This document shows, one piece after another, positions 48,347-57,944 of a stretch of DNA of 64,000 bases (position 1 is its first letter; the number at the start of each line of letters is the position of its first letter). The notes below the pieces were generated by a model that saw nothing but the letters and a program-made list of their open reading frames with translations, searched no databases and was not told the DNA's origin. Both the position numbers and the translations under genes were made by a program. Origin of the DNA: DASQZK01 sp963764345 (GTDB taxonomy: Bacteria; Bacteroidota; Bacteroidia; Bacteroidales; GCA-2748055). The stretch covers positions 1 through 64,000 of the forward strand of contig CAVXSF010000013.1 in the NCBI GenBank assembly GCA_963764345.1, given 5' to 3'.

Positions 48347-51185
48347 ATGATACTCAAAAGACGTTTACTCTTACCCCTCACTTGTTTCTTTTTTACAGGT
48401 GTTTATGCCCAACCTGATGAACATGTTCCCGGAAACCATATTAGAGATACAGTATCATTCCATCCAAAGCCGAATACCTCCTTATCAAACATTGAAATGC
48501 GCGACCGGCCTACCTCGGATGTCGAAGTTAATTTCTCCGGGGTTCAGATTTCCGGCCTGATTTCGGTAACCAGTGCATTGCAGGGCAGGGTTAGCGGGCT
48601 GGATGTCATCAGTGCCTCAGGCGATCCCGGTACCCGGCCGCAAGCTTTAATACATGGACTTAGCCTTTCGGGCAACTACCGGCCATTGGTTGTTATTGAC
48701 GGAATCCCTCTGAACCAGACAGATGATCTGTTCAATTATTTTAATAAATACAACCCGGATCTCCGTAGTTTAATCCCGGTAACCTTGCAGGATATTAAAT
48801 CGGTTGAGATATTGAAAGACCCTTCCTCAGCTGTTTTGTATGGTTCCGACGGGTCTGACGGCGTTATTCTTATTGAAACCAAAACCGGAACACCGGGAAA
48901 AATCCATTTCAATTACCAGTTCAGCCAGAGCGTTTGCTCCCCTCCCTCGCATCCCGGCATGCTTAACGGGGAACAGTATATTATGTATCAGTTGGAAGCC
49001 TGGCACAATAGGTACGGTGTTTTTGATGTTCCTCCCGAAATTGCTTATGACCGTGACTATCCTGGTTTTTATAACTTTTCCGCCAATACCGACTGGATTG
49101 ATGCCGTTACCCAAACCGGAAGTTATGCCAGTCATCATTTTAACCTGTACGGCGGAAATGCGAAAACCCGATATTATGCATCGGCAGATTATCTGGATCA
49201 AAAAGGTACGACCATTTCCACAGGTTATAAAAGGTTCATCGGAAGGGTAAATCTTGAGCACTCATTTTCACGTAAACTATCGACTGGCTCTTCAGGCATC
49301 ATATTCTGACGACAGATATAATGGAAACTATATCCCGCAAGACAGGAATATTATACAGACTGCCTATTTACAGTCACCCAATATGAGTATCATGGAATAT
49401 GATCCGGAGGGGAATTTGACGGGAGATTACTTTACCCCATTTTCCAATTACCTTGGCAGCGGCAGTGAATATTATAATCCCGTTGCAATGGCTGATCTTG
49501 CCAATTCCGGAAAAACTCTGGCAAGTCTGCTTTCTTCTTTAAATGTACAATACAATCTGACTTCATGGTTCAGTATCCGTGAATTAATATCCTACCATTC
49601 AACCAATGACCATTTGGAAACAAAACTTCCTCAGACTGCTATTGGAAATTACAGTCCGGGCTACCCGGATTCTAAATATTTCTTCAGGTTGAAAGCCGAT
49701 GGTTTACGGAGTGAAACCAAGGTCGTGCTGAATGTTCCATTTAAGGATACGGAGAAAATTGCAATACAGGGATCTTTTACCTGGATTGCCCGGGACGATG
49801 ATTACCATATTAATATCACGGACACAAAGATCAATCAAATAGCATACATTCCGTCTCTGAATGATAGGGCAGCGGTCTCATCACTACTCTTCAAACTCAG
49901 GGACCGGTATATTTTAAATGCCGGAGCAAGAATTGAATCTTTACCGGATTACATGAATGAGGATTCCTGGGATAAACATTACGGCATTTCTTTAGGATGG
50001 CGGTTTTCGGAAGAGCCCTTCCTTAAAAATCTTCACCTTCCGGCTGGTAGCATGCTGCATGCCGCATGGAGCTCTTCTGTGTATCAGCCTTCAGATATAA
50101 TTGCTTCCAATCCTTTGTATCCGGCTATTCTGAATAACATCACGTCCTATAATACAGGCCTGGACCTGAATCTGATTAAAAAAAGGGTACACATTGAGAC
50201 GGATATATTCCGGAAAATCATAAAAGGACCTCAACCCATCCTGGATTCCTATTTTGTGACCGGATTGAAAAATAACGGCTGGGAGATCATGGCTGATGTC
50301 AGCATCCTGGACATGAAAAACTGGCAATGGACATTTACCGCGAATATCACTCATAATAACCTCACCATTACTGAATTATCCAAAAATAGCCCTTCGAGAT
50401 ACGGAGGAATAGGAAATGGAGAATACCTGAATTATCTATCTGAAAATGAACAACCCGGAGCAATATTCGGCTTTATCCGCGAGGGTGTCTATCCAACGGA
50501 TGAAGATGCGATTGCCCGGGACAAAAACGGGGATGTAATTTACGACGGTGGAGGGCAACCTGTTCATGAGTCATACCTGGGATCCTACATATTTGAGGGT
50601 GGGGACGTTATGTATAATGATCTGAATCATGATGCCACCATCGATGAGAACGACATGGTTTATCTGGGTAATTCTTATCCCAGGTATTCTGGCGGGCTGG
50701 GGAGTACAATGCAATACAAAAACCTAAGCCTGTCGGTAATTTTTCATTACCGGACGGGTTATGATATCATCAACGGGGTGGCCATGAGTACGCAAAGTAT
50801 GTACACAAAGTATAACCAGAGCACAGAAACGCTAAACCGATGGCGGGTTCAGGGGCAGAATGACCCCGGCATGTTACCCCGTGCCTGCCTTAATAATCCG
50901 GTCAACAACCTGGGATCTGATTATTTTGTAGAAAAAGGCGATTTCCTGAGACTAAACTATCTTAACCTGGGGTACAGCTTCAACACAGGCGTTTGCAAAA
51001 AGATCCATGTGCGGGAACTTACATTAAATCTGTCTGCACAACGGATCCTGACCTTTACCGGTTACAGCGGGTTAGACCCCGAGATCGAAAGATCCTCCTC
51101 TTCAGGTCTTTATTGGTTAAGCCGGGAAGACATTCGCAGCGTCCCTCCGAAAGTATACACGGTGAGTATTGAGATTGGATTGTGA
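48347..51185 (+). CDS. SusC/RagA-type TonB-dependent receptor without SusD (frame broken)
   Basis: About 945 codons. A signal peptide (LLLPLTCFFFTGVYAQ) is followed by a plug domain: VTSALQGRVSGLDVISASGD, then YRPLVVIDGIPLNQTDDLFN and SVEILKDPSSAVLYGSDGSD with GVILIETKTG. A long beta-barrel follows, ending SVPPKVYTVSIEIGL. The N-terminal carboxypeptidase-like regulatory domain usual in SusC is missing, and only about 75 residues precede the plug. The frame shifts once near 49290 (one base) and sense continues at once (LQASYSDDRYNGNYIPQDRN). No SusD lipoprotein gene follows, so it is an orphan importer, perhaps of a peptide, glycan or cofactor. Aromatic-rich barrel strands look intact. Confidence 0.85.
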
Positions 51186-51351
51186 GTGAGTAGTGATTAG
51201 TGAGGAGACGGGAAGAGCATAGAGCGGAGTTTGAGTGAGTGAATTATGAAGGCAAAAGCACGTGAGCAAAAAAAAGTTGTGGGAAACCTCATCACTCCAT
51301 CATTTTATAACTTTGTCTTCATCACATTTACAAAACCAACGCTTCACGAAC

Positions 51352-51789
51352 ATGAATTCAAAACAAGAAAAAGCCATACAAACGTTCAGATCGGGTTACA
51401 ATTGTGCCCAATCCGTTTTAACAGCCTTCCTGGATGATTTCGATGCTGATGTTGAAACAACATTACAACTGACCACCGGATTCGGAGCCGGTATGGGCAG
51501 ATTACAGAAGACCTGTGGGGCAGTTACCGGGGCCTTCATGGTCCTTGGACTGTATAATGCCAAAACGCTTACCACTTACCAGGAAAGAAAAGAAAAGATC
51601 CAAAGTATGATACAGGATTTTCACCGCCAGTTTGTGAGCCGTTACCACACCACGGATTGCAAACAACTATTAAACTGTGATTTAAATACGGAGGAGGGGC
51701 AACAATACGCCAGTAATCTAAATCTTTTTGAGACCACATGTGAAGATTGCGTTTCTCAATCGGTAAAAATCCTGGAAGAAATGATGTAA
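51352..51789 (+). CDS. C_GCAxxG_C_C family protein
   Basis: The 145-residue protein has the scattered cysteine signature of the C_GCAxxG_C_C family. It shows SGYNCAQSVL (near 17), TTGFGAGMGRLQKTCGAVTG (near 42), TTDCKQLLNCDL (near 99), and CEDCVSQSVKIL at the end. Such proteins are often found near redox or transport genes and are thought to bind metal or be redox-active; the exact role is unknown. The ATG at 51352 is preferred over an upstream in-frame start because the added 30 residues look like intergenic sequence and the homology-like part begins KQEKAIQTFRSGYNC. Confidence 0.85.
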   Translation: MNSKQEKAIQTFRSGYNCAQSVLTAFLDDFDADVETTLQLTTGFGAGMGRLQKTCGAVTGAFMVLGLYNAKTLTTYQERKEKIQSMIQDFHRQFVSRYHTTDCKQLLNCDLNTEEGQQYASNLNLFETTCEDCVSQSVKILEEMM

Positions 51790-51845
51790 TAGGACCTGAA
51801 TTTCGGGTTCGGACTTCGCATGGAAACAGAAGCCGGTGAGCGGGA

Positions 51846-52109
51846 TCAGACAGCTCGTTGAGGCCGGATATGGGTGGGTTTTACTATTCCTGATTCTTTC
51901 AATAAATCCGCTATTTTCTTTCCATTGAACAGGTACAGGTCCCTGACGGTCAGGCTGACTATTTTCAAAACAACTGTTTTTCCGGCTTCGGGCTTATTTC
52001 TCCTAAAAAATTTTCCTTTCTCCAATCCCTGGTCTATAACAGGGGTCCTGAAATGGTTGTTGGAAAGGTATGATTGTTTTGTGTTAAACGGCTTCATTCC
52101 CTGTAACAC
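51846..52109 (-). CDS. Possible small protein, unrecognised
   Basis: An 87-codon minus-strand frame from a GTG, with an in-frame ATG a few codons later (MKPFNTKQSYLSNNHFRTPV). It is basic and hydrophilic, with KKIADLLKESGIVKPTHIRP at the end. Amino-acid composition is protein-like and there are no repeat strings, but no family is recognised. A plus-strand frame overlaps it. It may equally be a gene remnant. Confidence 0.3.
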   Translation of the reverse strand: MLQGMKPFNTKQSYLSNNHFRTPVIDQGLEKGKFFRRNKPEAGKTVVLKIVSLTVRDLYLFNGKKIADLLKESGIVKPTHIRPQRAV

Positions 52110-52348
52110 CTACGAAACAGCAGAAAAAATAGTGAGGAGAACTTCACCGTGTGGTGAAATACATCTTCATGCGAGACCCGATTTTTCATCCGGGAAAGGT
52201 TATGTCATAAGGGCTCTCCTTCCTCCCTTTTGCACTTCTTCCTAACGAAGTTCTTCCACGAGACAAGCCTCAAGGCGTGTCTATACGAAAAAGCCGGGAA
52301 ATACACCCCGCTTAAACATTCTGTCGTATTCTTCCTCACTTTACAAAG
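52110..52348. other. Intergenic region, nothing recognised
   Basis: Between the doubtful small frame and a microsatellite. It contains a short CAAGGCGTGTCTATACG block resembling the palindromic unit at 13.9-14.3 kb, but no complete copy. Confidence 0.35.
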
Positions 52349-52470
52349 AGAGTTATGGGGTTAGGAGGTTAGAGAGTTAGAGAGTTAGGGGAGTTAGGGA
52401 GTTAGAGAGGAAGAGTTAGAGTTAGAGATTAGAGAGTTAGGGAGTTAGAGAGTTAGGAAGAGTGGTCCGG
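52349..52470. repeat. GAGTTAG-type microsatellite
   Basis: Imperfect short repeats of AGAGAGTTAGGGAGTTAG. The same type of 8-9 bp repeat, in the opposite sense (CTAACTCCCTAACTCC), occurs at 16920-16960 and as CAATCCCTAAAT at 14.4 kb. Confidence 0.8.
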
Positions 52471-52584
52471 AATTAACATCTTCATAACCTCCTAACCACG
52501 CCAGAGGTCAGGGCAGAGGAAGGGGCTTCGTTATTCTTAGGATGTCTTTTCTTGAAGAGGGGCCCTCCCCCGCCTTCCAAACCC

Positions 52585-53014
52585 GCCGCCCTTAATGACT
52601 TTCAGCCCCCTGATCTCAGCGTCCCCATTTCCACTTTTTGACGAAAAGTTATCAACTCACCCAAAATGATGACATCCATTTTGATGAATGTCAGCTGAAA
52701 TCATCATTTTTTTATCCCACTGCAAAAATATTTCAGTCCTTTTTTGTATAGGAAAATTTTGTCTCCAAATCGGAACCTGTTATCGCTAACGGTTGCAAAT
52801 TGACCGGTCGCCGGTTCTCAAGCCAACGGTAACCGATTCCGGTAAATATATGGTCACAGGGAGAGCTACCTTGGGGGTGTCTCTTCGAAAAGACTGGAAT
52901 AAACAGGCGTTCATTCTTGGGGCATGCTTTGGTGTGTCTCTGTTACCTTGTTTCCCGACTCCGAATTCATGAATCATCATTCGATATTTTCCTTCCCTCA
53001 CTTTCAACTTTGAC
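52585..53014. repeat. Long inverted repeat, left copy
   Basis: Imperfect reverse complement of 63576-64000. Matching landmarks are CCGCCCTTAATGACTTTCAG, GACGAAAAGTTATCAACTCA, TTTTTTGTATAGGAAAATTT, the GACCGGTCGCCGGTTCTC region and ATTCATGAATCATCATTCGA. No coding frame spans it. The right copy is cut by the window end, so the full element may be longer. Confidence 0.85.
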
Positions 53015-53019
53015 CTTTC

Positions 53020-53230
53020 GCCTCTTATCCTCCTTCATTCAACATTCATTATTCATCATTCGATATTCATTATTCTTCTTTTCCCTTTCGCCTTTCTTCC
53101 CTCTATTTCCATTATTTCCCGGCATCTTCTTCCCCCTCGCTCACCCCTTGATCCCCTGAAGGGGAAACCCAGCCCACCATCGCATTTACTAAATCCTTCT
53201 CCCGTCTCCGAATTCGTTATTCATTATTTC
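53020..53230. repeat. Intergenic repeat unit, part split off by the group II intron
   Basis: A unit of the main intergenic family, in the 17 kb orientation: CATTCGATATTCATTATTCT, CTCGCTCACCCCTTGATCCC, AACCCAGCCCACC, TCCTTCTCCCGTCTCCGAAT and TTATTCATTATT. It stops abruptly at 53230, where the intron 3' end begins. The family pattern resumes at 55224. Confidence 0.85.
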
Positions 53231-53317
53231 CGGGTAGAGCGGTTTGTTATCTCCCCGCTCCCCCACAGACCCGTACGAGCAGCTTTCCCGCATACGGTTC
53301 CTCCAAAACCGGATTCG

Positions 53318-54598
53318 CTAAACATATGAGTGATAGATCTTAGGTTTCATTAGAGGCATCCATACCTTGATCAACATGTTAAATCTATCCCATGTCCAGA
53401 TGGGCTTGCCTCCTCTGCGATTTAACCATTTGTGAAGTATCCGGCTAACTACATAAAGGTATTTATCTAAGGACTTACTGTTAAAAGTAATCCCATAGTA
53501 GTTATAGTGTCCGGTGAGTTTCACATTTAGTTCGGATATTAGCTCTTTGATCTTCCTATGCCTGTTCGTTTTGATCCATGCCTCGATTTGTTTGACCGCT
53601 TTATTGAACTTCTTCTTGCTGGTCTTCCGTTTTAAAATGGGATTGCCTTTACGGCTCTTCCCAAGATAATGGGTAAATCCCAGAAAGTCAAAGCTGCGGT
53701 CTCCCCGACCTCCATCATTTAAATTCATGATCTTGGTCTTCTCCGAATGCAGCGTTAGATGATATTTGCTAAATCGCTTTGGCAGCACATCCATTACCCG
53801 CATCACGTCTTCCTTCTTCTCAAATCCGAGGATGAAGTCATCAGCATAGCGTACAACAAAACTTCGTCCGTTTAACAGTGGTTGTATCTGCTCCGAAAAC
53901 CATTCATCCAGCACATAGTGCAAATAAATGTTTGACAGTAGTGGGGAAATAACCCCCCCTTGCGGCGTCCCTTCCCTTGGATAGATAACCTGCCCCTCTT
54001 CCAGTACACCTGCTTTCAACCATTTGTCAATCATCTTCCTTATCACTCCATCGTTCACCCTGCGTCCAAGAAATTCACGTAATTGCACGAAGTTTATACT
54101 CCCAAAGTAATTCTGCAGGTCAGCATCTATGATATAATGCATATTCCCAAAGGTTACTTGTTTAAATAAATACTCCAGTGCCTGATGCTGGGATCTTCCC
54201 GGTCGAAACCCATATGAATAGTCCTTAAAGTCCTCTTCATAGATCGCTTCCATGACCGTCTTCACGCCTGTCTGCAATACCTTATCTTCTATGGTAGGTA
54301 TCCCTATCGGCCGTATTTTCCCATCTTCCTTCGGTATATGCACCCGACGTATCTCCGGGGCTCTATACTTACCTGACCTGAAGTTTTCTATTAACTCCGG
54401 CACTCGCTCATGGGCATTTATGCCGTATTCCTGCCATTTTTCTCCATCAACGCCGCTACTGCTTTGCTTGTTGAGCTTAAAATAGCTCTCCATTAACAGC
54501 TCTTCGTCGACTAAGGGGTACAGACTGTACAGCGCTTCTCCCTTGTGTTTCCTGGCTCGCTCTGCTATCTGTAATCTTACTGTTGACATTCTTGTCAT
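53318..54598 (-). CDS. ltrA: Group II intron reverse transcriptase/maturase
   Basis: The 426-residue protein has reverse transcriptase motifs IPKEDGKIRPIGIPTIEDKV, KDYSYGFRPGRSQHQALEYL, YIIDADLQNYFGSIN, EGTPQGGVISPLLSNIYLHY and the catalytic VVRYADDFILGFE. The maturase (X) domain follows (FDFLGFTHYLG; ELNVKLTGHYNYYGI; WLNRRGGKPIWTWDRFNMLI). There is no C-terminal HNH endonuclease domain; the protein ends MKPKIYHSYV, so mobility would use single-stranded or replication-fork targets, as in endonuclease-less classes. The gene lies inside the intron with its stop just before domain V, and the frame is intact. Confidence 0.95.
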   Translation of the reverse strand: MTRMSTVRLQIAERARKHKGEALYSLYPLVDEELLMESYFKLNKQSSSGVDGEKWQEYGINAHERVPELIENFRSGKYRAPEIRRVHIPKEDGKIRPIGIPTIEDKVLQTGVKTVMEAIYEEDFKDYSYGFRPGRSQHQALEYLFKQVTFGNMHYIIDADLQNYFGSINFVQLREFLGRRVNDGVIRKMIDKWLKAGVLEEGQVIYPREGTPQGGVISPLLSNIYLHYVLDEWFSEQIQPLLNGRSFVVRYADDFILGFEKKEDVMRVMDVLPKRFSKYHLTLHSEKTKIMNLNDGGRGDRSFDFLGFTHYLGKSRKGNPILKRKTSKKKFNKAVKQIEAWIKTNRHRKIKELISELNVKLTGHYNYYGITFNSKSLDKYLYVVSRILHKWLNRRGGKPIWTWDRFNMLIKVWMPLMKPKIYHSYV

Positions 54599-55222
54599 TG
54601 ATCCTGGTTCAATTTAATGTTTCTAAATTACAGTCCCGATTTCAGACATCTCCCTTCCCTACTCGCTGGCTTTCATGGGACTGATTTCCCAGCTTTCATC
54701 CGGTACTATGAAGATGCTAAGACTGCCTTCGTCCTTCACCTTGCCTTCGGTTTCCCTCGGTAAGGTTAACGCTTACGATAACGCGCTTTTCTTAACTCAC
54801 CATCAGGGGGCGTTATTTCCCTATTGGTGACAGGGTGTATTTCTCGCGGCTCTCCCCTTTGCCGCTGCTCGTGCGAAGACGTTAGGCTATCCCGTGTTCC
54901 CGTACTTCCCTCCTGCCTTTGACCTGCTCTCAGACCCCGACCGAACTTCCTCTGCTTGTCTTTAGCGCAGAATCAGTGTTGCCCCAACCATAACGACGCT
55001 TAAGGCTTCGGCTTTTGTATCTTTTCGAGGCTCAATAACAGACCTTTAACAGTCGCTGTTTACGCTTCATGCTACCATCTCTGGTAACGATGCAAAACTC
55101 GCTTCCGGTGGCTGACCAAGCCTTGCCGGACAGGTTTGGTTACCTGTGGGGATGTTAATGAGGTGTTTCTCTATATGTTGATACGCCTATAGATCCCCAC
55201 CTCACGGACTTGCACGGCGCAA
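54599..55222 (-). ncRNA. Group II intron 5' ribozyme domains (I-IV start)
   Basis: The 625 bp between the intron 5' end and the reverse transcriptase start has no frame of its own. It is rich in short complementary blocks, as expected for domains I-III, for example GGTTACCTGTGGGGATGTTA and its surroundings. Boundaries of single domains were not folded. Confidence 0.65.
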
Positions 55223-55223
55223 C

Positions 55224-55312
55224 GATATTCGATATTCATTATTCATTCTCCTTCCCTTTCGCCTTTCGCCTTTCGCCTTTCGCCTTTCGCCTTTCACCTT
55301 CCCCCATCCTTC
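55224..55312. repeat. Intergenic repeat unit, second part, after the intron
   Basis: GATATTCGATATTCATTATT followed by five CGCCTTT units. This is the continuation of the family unit interrupted at 53230. Confidence 0.8.
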
Positions 55313-55384
55313 CTTCTTTTTCCTTTGACAAACCAATAATTGAAAGTAAATTTGATTTTTTATTCAATCTAAGCTTCAACGAGA

Positions 55385-56641
55385 GTGAGTGAGCTTCCGG
55401 TCAATAAGCGAAAGATCATCAACGATCCGGTTCTGGGTTTTATCAGCTTTCCGTATGAGATCCTTTACGATCTCATTGAACACCCTTACTTTCAGCGATT
55501 ACGCAGGATAAAGCAGCTTGGCCTCACCCATTATGTATACCCGGGCACAAACCATACCCGCTTCCAGCATGCTCTTGGGGCATGTTACCTGATGGGTTCG
55601 GCTATACAGGTCATCCGGTCAAAGGGTCACGACATCACAGAGGAAGAAGGAGAAGCCGTTATGGCAGCCATACTCCTTCATGACATCGGTCACGGCCCGT
55701 TTTCCCACGCCCTGGAAAACAGCATCATCAGTGATATCCAGCATGAAGAGCTTTCCCTCCTGTTCATGGAACAACTGAATGAAGTATTTAACGGGCAGCT
55801 GGAATTGGCCATCCGTATTTTTCAGGACAAATACCCCAAGCGTTTCCTCCACCAGCTCGTAAGCAGTCAGCTCGATATGGACCGGCTGGATTACCTGCGC
55901 CGGGACAGTTATTTTTCAGGTGTGACCGAAGGAGTCATCGGTTCCGACCGGATCATCAAGATGCTCAACGTGAAGGATGACCAGCTGGTGATCGACATCA
56001 AAGGGATCTATTCGACGGAGAAATTCCTGGTGGCCCGCCGCCTGATGTACTGGCAGGTATATTTCCACAAGACCGTTATTTCTGCAGAATCACTCCTGGT
56101 CATGATCCTGAAAAGAGCCAGAGAGCTTTCCATGTCGGACACAATCCTCTTCGCCACGCCGGCTTTCAGCTATTTTCTGAAAAAAGAGGTAAGCAAACAG
56201 GATTTTAATTCTCCGGAAAGGCCGCTATTGACCGACCTGTTTAGCCGCCTCGATGATAATGACATTATCAGCTCTGCTAAAGTCTGGTGTGATGCGGAGG
56301 ACAAGATCCTGTCTACTCTCTGCCACAACCTTGTTAACCGGCGACTATTTCGTATAGAAATGAAAAAAGAGCCCTTCAGCGAAGAGAAAATATCAGATCT
56401 GAGGAAGATCATCTGCAGTGCATTGGACATCGGGGAAGAAGACAGCCGTTACTTTCTGGTCAGGGGAGAGATCAGTAATCATGCATACAATTACATGGAT
56501 GACCGGATCAAGATCATGATGAAAAACGGGGAGACGGTAGACATCACCGAGGCGTCCGACATGTTCAATGTAAGTGAGATCTCTAGGAATGTGACCAAAC
56601 ATTTTTTGTGTTATCCGAAAGAATTAAAACAGGCTTTCTGA
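55385..56641 (+). CDS. HD-domain phosphohydrolase (YdhJ/dGTPase-like)
   Basis: The 418-residue protein begins with GTG at 55385. HD metal-site motifs: FQRLRRIKQLGLTHYVYPG, HTRFQHALGACYLMG (near 58), AAILLHDIGHGPFSHALE (near 92, the HD pair) and SQLDMDRLDYLRRDSYFSGV (near 160), the third Asp. This arrangement is that of the HD superfamily related to dGTP triphosphohydrolases and SamHD1; the substrate of this Bacteroidota group is not established. It sits directly upstream of lpxD, an order I recall from other Bacteroidota genomes, which may imply a role in envelope or nucleotide metabolism. Confidence 0.85.
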   Translation: MSELPVNKRKIINDPVLGFISFPYEILYDLIEHPYFQRLRRIKQLGLTHYVYPGTNHTRFQHALGACYLMGSAIQVIRSKGHDITEEEGEAVMAAILLHDIGHGPFSHALENSIISDIQHEELSLLFMEQLNEVFNGQLELAIRIFQDKYPKRFLHQLVSSQLDMDRLDYLRRDSYFSGVTEGVIGSDRIIKMLNVKDDQLVIDIKGIYSTEKFLVARRLMYWQVYFHKTVISAESLLVMILKRARELSMSDTILFATPAFSYFLKKEVSKQDFNSPERPLLTDLFSRLDDNDIISSAKVWCDAEDKILSTLCHNLVNRRLFRIEMKKEPFSEEKISDLRKIICSALDIGEEDSRYFLVRGEISNHAYNYMDDRIKIMMKNGETVDITEASDMFNVSEISRNVTKHFLCYPKELKQAF

Positions 56642-56764
56642 ATAAATCCTTAGTTTTGCTGTTTCGAAGCTGCCGGCATAAACCCAGTCAGGGCATATGA
56701 AAACCGTTTCAACCGGGTGCCGGAGGACTTTGCATTACTGATACTTAAACAAAACCTGTAACAT

Positions 56765-57805
56765 ATGAATTTCAAAGCCAAAGTGATTGCCGAATTCCTG
56801 AAAGGGACGATCGAAGGAGATCCGGAAGCTGAGGTGACCAACATTGCCAAGATTGAAAGTGCAGAACGCGGAAACCTGGCCTTCCTGGCAAATCCCAAAT
56901 ATGAAAAATACCTCTATGAAACCGGGGCAAGTATTGTCCTGGTAAATAAGGATTTCAAGCTTGAAAAGCCGGTAAAGGCTACTCTTATCAGGGTTGACAA
57001 TGCCTACGAGTCATTTGCCTCCCTGCTCGAACTCTACCAGCAAAGCAAGCCTCGCAAGACCGGCATCCATAAACTCGCCTCGATCCACGACCGTGCAACA
57101 CTCGGTGAGGATCTTTATATCGGTGAATTCACCGTGATCGAGGAGAATGCATCCATTGGTGATCATGTTCAGATCTATCCCCAGGTATATGTCGGGGAGG
57201 GTGTGGAGATCGGCGAGGGTTGTATCCTCTATCCTGGTGTAAAGATCTATGAAGGCTGCAAATTGGGGAGGAATGTTATCCTTCACAGCGGAGTAGTGAT
57301 CGGGGCCGACGGATTCGGTTTTGCACCCGGTGAGGGAAACCGGTACAAGAAGATCCCGCAGATTGGCATCGTCATCCTCGAAGATGATGTGGAGATCGGA
57401 GCTAACAGCTGCGTCGACAGGGCCACCATGGGCGCCACCCTCATCAGGAAAGGCGTCAAACTCGACAACCTGATCCAGATCGCCCATAACGTTGAAGTGG
57501 GAGAAAATACCGTGATGGCGGCACAGACGGGCGTTGCAGGCTCAACAAAAATAGGCCGCGACTGCATGTTCGCTGCCCAGGTAGGAATCATCGGCCATCT
57601 CAATATCGGGAACAATGTCAAAATCGGCGGCCAGTCCGGGGTTATTAAAGATGCGGAAGACGGGGAAATCCTCCAGGGATCACCGGCTATGCAACACAGG
57701 GACTTTTGGAAATCCCATATCCTCTTCAGTAAACTTCCGGAGATGAGACATGAACTTACCAGGCTGAACAGGGAAATCCAGGATGTGAAAGGGAAACAGA
57801 AATAA
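56765..57805 (+). CDS. lpxD: UDP-3-O-(3-hydroxyacyl)glucosamine N-acyltransferase
   Basis: The 346-residue protein adds the N-linked hydroxyacyl chain in lipid A synthesis. The N-terminal LpxD domain (IAEFLKGTIEGDPEAEVTNI, KIESAERGNLAFLANPKYEK) precedes a left-handed beta-helix of hexapeptide repeats. The active site is VVIGADGFGFAPGEGNRYKK, IPQIGIVILEDDVEIGANSC and IQIAHNVEVGENTVMAAQTG; the catalytic His is in QIAHNV. A C-terminal helix (KLPEMRHELTRLNREIQ) completes it. Length is normal. First of the lpxD-lpxC/fabZ-lpxA block. Confidence 0.96.
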   Translation: MNFKAKVIAEFLKGTIEGDPEAEVTNIAKIESAERGNLAFLANPKYEKYLYETGASIVLVNKDFKLEKPVKATLIRVDNAYESFASLLELYQQSKPRKTGIHKLASIHDRATLGEDLYIGEFTVIEENASIGDHVQIYPQVYVGEGVEIGEGCILYPGVKIYEGCKLGRNVILHSGVVIGADGFGFAPGEGNRYKKIPQIGIVILEDDVEIGANSCVDRATMGATLIRKGVKLDNLIQIAHNVEVGENTVMAAQTGVAGSTKIGRDCMFAAQVGIIGHLNIGNNVKIGGQSGVIKDAEDGEILQGSPAMQHRDFWKSHILFSKLPEMRHELTRLNREIQDVKGKQK

Positions 57806-57944
57806 TTTCGAATCCTTCACTGTAGAACCGGGAAAAGGCCTAAATCAAGTGATTCTGATTTCGAATATGCTCTGATCTGTATTCCGCTTGCCCGATTTTT
57901 TGTATATTGCGTCGTTTTTAATCCAGGATCACTTAATTTTCATT

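Larger units (their letters stand above)
53231..55223 (-). mobile_element. Group II intron with reverse transcriptase
   Basis: A ribozyme-encoded retroelement of about 1.99 kb on the minus strand. The 5' end is near 55223 (GTTGCGCCGTGCAAGTCCGT), followed by about 625 bp for domains I-III, the reverse transcriptase gene, domain V at about 53268-53301, and domain VI ending near 53231. Domain V (GAACCGTATGCGGGAAAGCT followed by GCTCGTACGGGT) has the expected stem with a GAAA-type loop and bulge. On both sides the flanks are the intergenic repeat of the host, and joined together they restore its usual order. Ends are good to a few bases only. Confidence 0.9.

Noticed and set aside
51874..52245. 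123-codon plus-strand frame
   Set aside because: Runs opposite another doubtful frame; Phe/Pro/Ser-rich, no start signal and no recognisable motif.
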